Assembly: GCA_045661365.1 (NCBI GenBank)
Contig: JAZRFL010000055.1
Span: 1-19,632 of the forward strand
Direction: 5' to 3'
DNA: 19,632 nt
DNA from: UMGS1484 sp045661365
GTDB taxonomy: Bacteria > Bacillota > Clostridia > Oscillospirales > Acutalibacteraceae
Shown: positions 18,613 to 19,632 of the stretch, piece by piece
Position numbering within the stretch: position 1 is the first letter of the stretch
Layout of the letters: each line of letters starts with the position of its first letter
The notes under the pieces: generated by a model
Databases searched by the model: none
The model's input: the letters and a program-made list of their open reading frames with translations, nothing else
What the model was told of the DNA's origin: nothing
Program-made: the position numbers and the translations under genes

Positions 18613-19632
18613 ATGAAATTCATTACAAACAAACTCGGTGTCGTAATCGTTCTGGTTGCACTCATAGCGTCACTTTTTATCGGTGTAATAACCAATACGA
18701 CAACTGAAACAAAAGATGTCACGGATTATACATTCGTGGCGGATATGTCGCAGACATTCACATACGAAGACCTACCCGATTACACTTTATACAACCCCAC
18801 GAAAAACTATTCTGGGTACATGCTATCAGACGGCACAGGGGCGGGTATCAAATACACTAAATCGGCGGGAGCGTCGAATTACCGTGTCGTAGATTCGTAC
18901 AACGTCAATACCCGGACAACATCGACCGCAGACGTACTCGTTAATGATACGTCCATCGTACCGCCTAAACGCGTTGACGACGGTAGTCCCATAAACCAAC
19001 CCAAGGATTATGCAATCAACATTGAGAAGGTTTATAGACAGGGTTCTGCCGGTACACAGTATTTCGCTATGAAAAACGGAACGTACATGGGTGTAGCGAA
19101 TTTGCGCGATGCACTGTCACAACTCGTCAATTCCGTACCGTCCACTGCAAATACTGTCATTATGGATTTTGCTTCGCATACGGACGTCACGGTATATTAT
19201 GCGGGCTACGAATATTACGACAGTAACCTCGTCTATTATGCGCCATATGAATGGGTCCCGACAGGCCAAGCAGGATACTGGCCCATATATATCACCCCGC
19301 AGATCATGCCCGATTATAACCCCGGAGACCCCGCAAATACGCAGTACCCAATCAAATACGACCGCGAAAAGGCGGTATATTATAGAGTCACAGATGAAGG
19401 GGACGTAGCGTTTAACCCAGAGGGATATGTCCTATACTGGTCCATTATTGATTCTGGGACAGGTGATCCATATGGACCATACTTCATAGATACGGATAAC
19501 GGACAATCAACACACATAGCACCGCCCGTATCATACGATGGAGAATGGACCTCGAACGTGTATCTCACCTACATAATCGCATCATACAAGTCAATGAAAA
19601 TCAACGATGGTGTCCGTATAAGCAACACAGAT
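18613..19632 (+). CDS. Surface spike/attachment-like glycoprotein, N-terminal part (continues at 1-1137)
   Basis: Start ATG 18613 opens a frame with no stop to the window end; across the circular join it continues to 1137, giving 671 residues. Residues 8-26 form an N-terminal membrane helix or signal anchor (VVIVLVALIASLFIGVI), after which the protein is polar, rich in Tyr, Thr, Asp and Pro, with sequons (NTT, NYS, NDT, NGT). There is no recognisable fold in this half; a Tyr/Pro-rich part (about 190-250) may be beta-structured. The second half supplies two C-terminal helices. It is the largest protein of the genome and lies right behind the coat genes, as expected of the receptor-binding spike. 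Confidence 0.85.
   Translation, partial: MKFITNKLGVVIVLVALIASLFIGVITNTTTETKDVTDYTFVADMSQTFTYEDLPDYTLYNPTKNYSGYMLSDGTGAGIKYTKSAGASNYRVVDSYNVNTRTTSTADVLVNDTSIVPPKRVDDGSPINQPKDYAINIEKVYRQGSAGTQYFAMKNGTYMGVANLRDALSQLVNSVPSTANTVIMDFASHTDVTVYYAGYEYYDSNLVYYAPYEWVPTGQAGYWPIYITPQIMPDYNPGDPANTQYPIKYDREKAVYYRVTDEGDVAFNPEGYVLYWSIIDSGTGDPYGPYFIDTDNGQSTHIAPPVSYDGEWTSNVYLTYIIASYKSMKINDGVRISNTD
19492..19632. repeat. Terminal redundancy, right copy
   Basis: Identical to bases 1-141 and within the spike gene. It should be counted once when the circle is closed. Confidence 0.93.

Noticed and set aside
1..19632. CRISPR arrays, rRNA, tRNA genes and insertion sequences
   Set aside because: No regularly spaced repeats, cloverleaf-like segments, rRNA-like stretches or transposase with flanking inverted repeats were seen when reading both strands.

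Overview
The window is one complete circular genome of about 19,491 bp. Its first 141 bases are repeated exactly at its end (19492-19632), and one reading frame runs across the join. It looks like the genome of an archaeal, spindle-shaped (fusellovirus-like) virus or its episomal/proviral form. Evidence for this is: two tandem small two-helix membrane proteins of the spindle-virus coat type; large sequon-rich membrane-anchored surface proteins; a P-loop ATPase next to small membrane proteins; an XerA/SSV-type tyrosine integrase; archaeal TATA boxes placed about 26 bp before start codons (leaderless genes); and a single reversed repressor gene. The host is not given by the sequence. None of the roughly 42 genes ends in TAG, which fits an archaeon that decodes UAG as pyrrolysine, such as a Methanomassiliicoccales methanogen. 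This is an inference.

Layout. (1) Virion module, 17978 through the join to 3547: two coat-like proteins, a strong hairpin, a 671-residue spike split by the window ends, a three-helix protein, a 390-residue surface protein, and a coat-like protein with a large ectodomain inserted between its two helices. (2) 3634-5246: small basic proteins of unknown role, closed by a strong hairpin-T terminator. (3) Control region 5345-5806: two divergent ribbon-helix-helix regulators around a shared, symmetrical promoter with an 18-bp palindrome. (4) A long, tightly overlapping operon, 5651-14481: integrase, DEDDh exonuclease, winged-helix protein, serine recombinase, a two-subunit cytosine methyltransferase, an adenine methyltransferase, several tiny Cys-rich proteins and two small membrane proteins. 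(5) 14564-17895: a small gene, a 260-bp non-coding stretch, then the ATPase/assembly operon.

Most notable points. A promoter-associated box, CGGGGTGACRAAAT, sits between the TATA box and the start in front of the virion and assembly units, but not in front of the long operon; it may define a late regulon. Both DNA methyltransferases contain long poly-G tracts (G13 and G11). The adenine methyltransferase is out of frame at its tract and would be restored by losing one G, which suggests phase-variable DNA modification in an archaeal virus. The cytosine enzyme is divided into two genes, as in the M.AquI alpha/beta arrangement. No rRNA, tRNA, CRISPR array or insertion sequence was seen. No replicative polymerase, helicase or recognisable Rep protein was found, so replication probably depends on the host.
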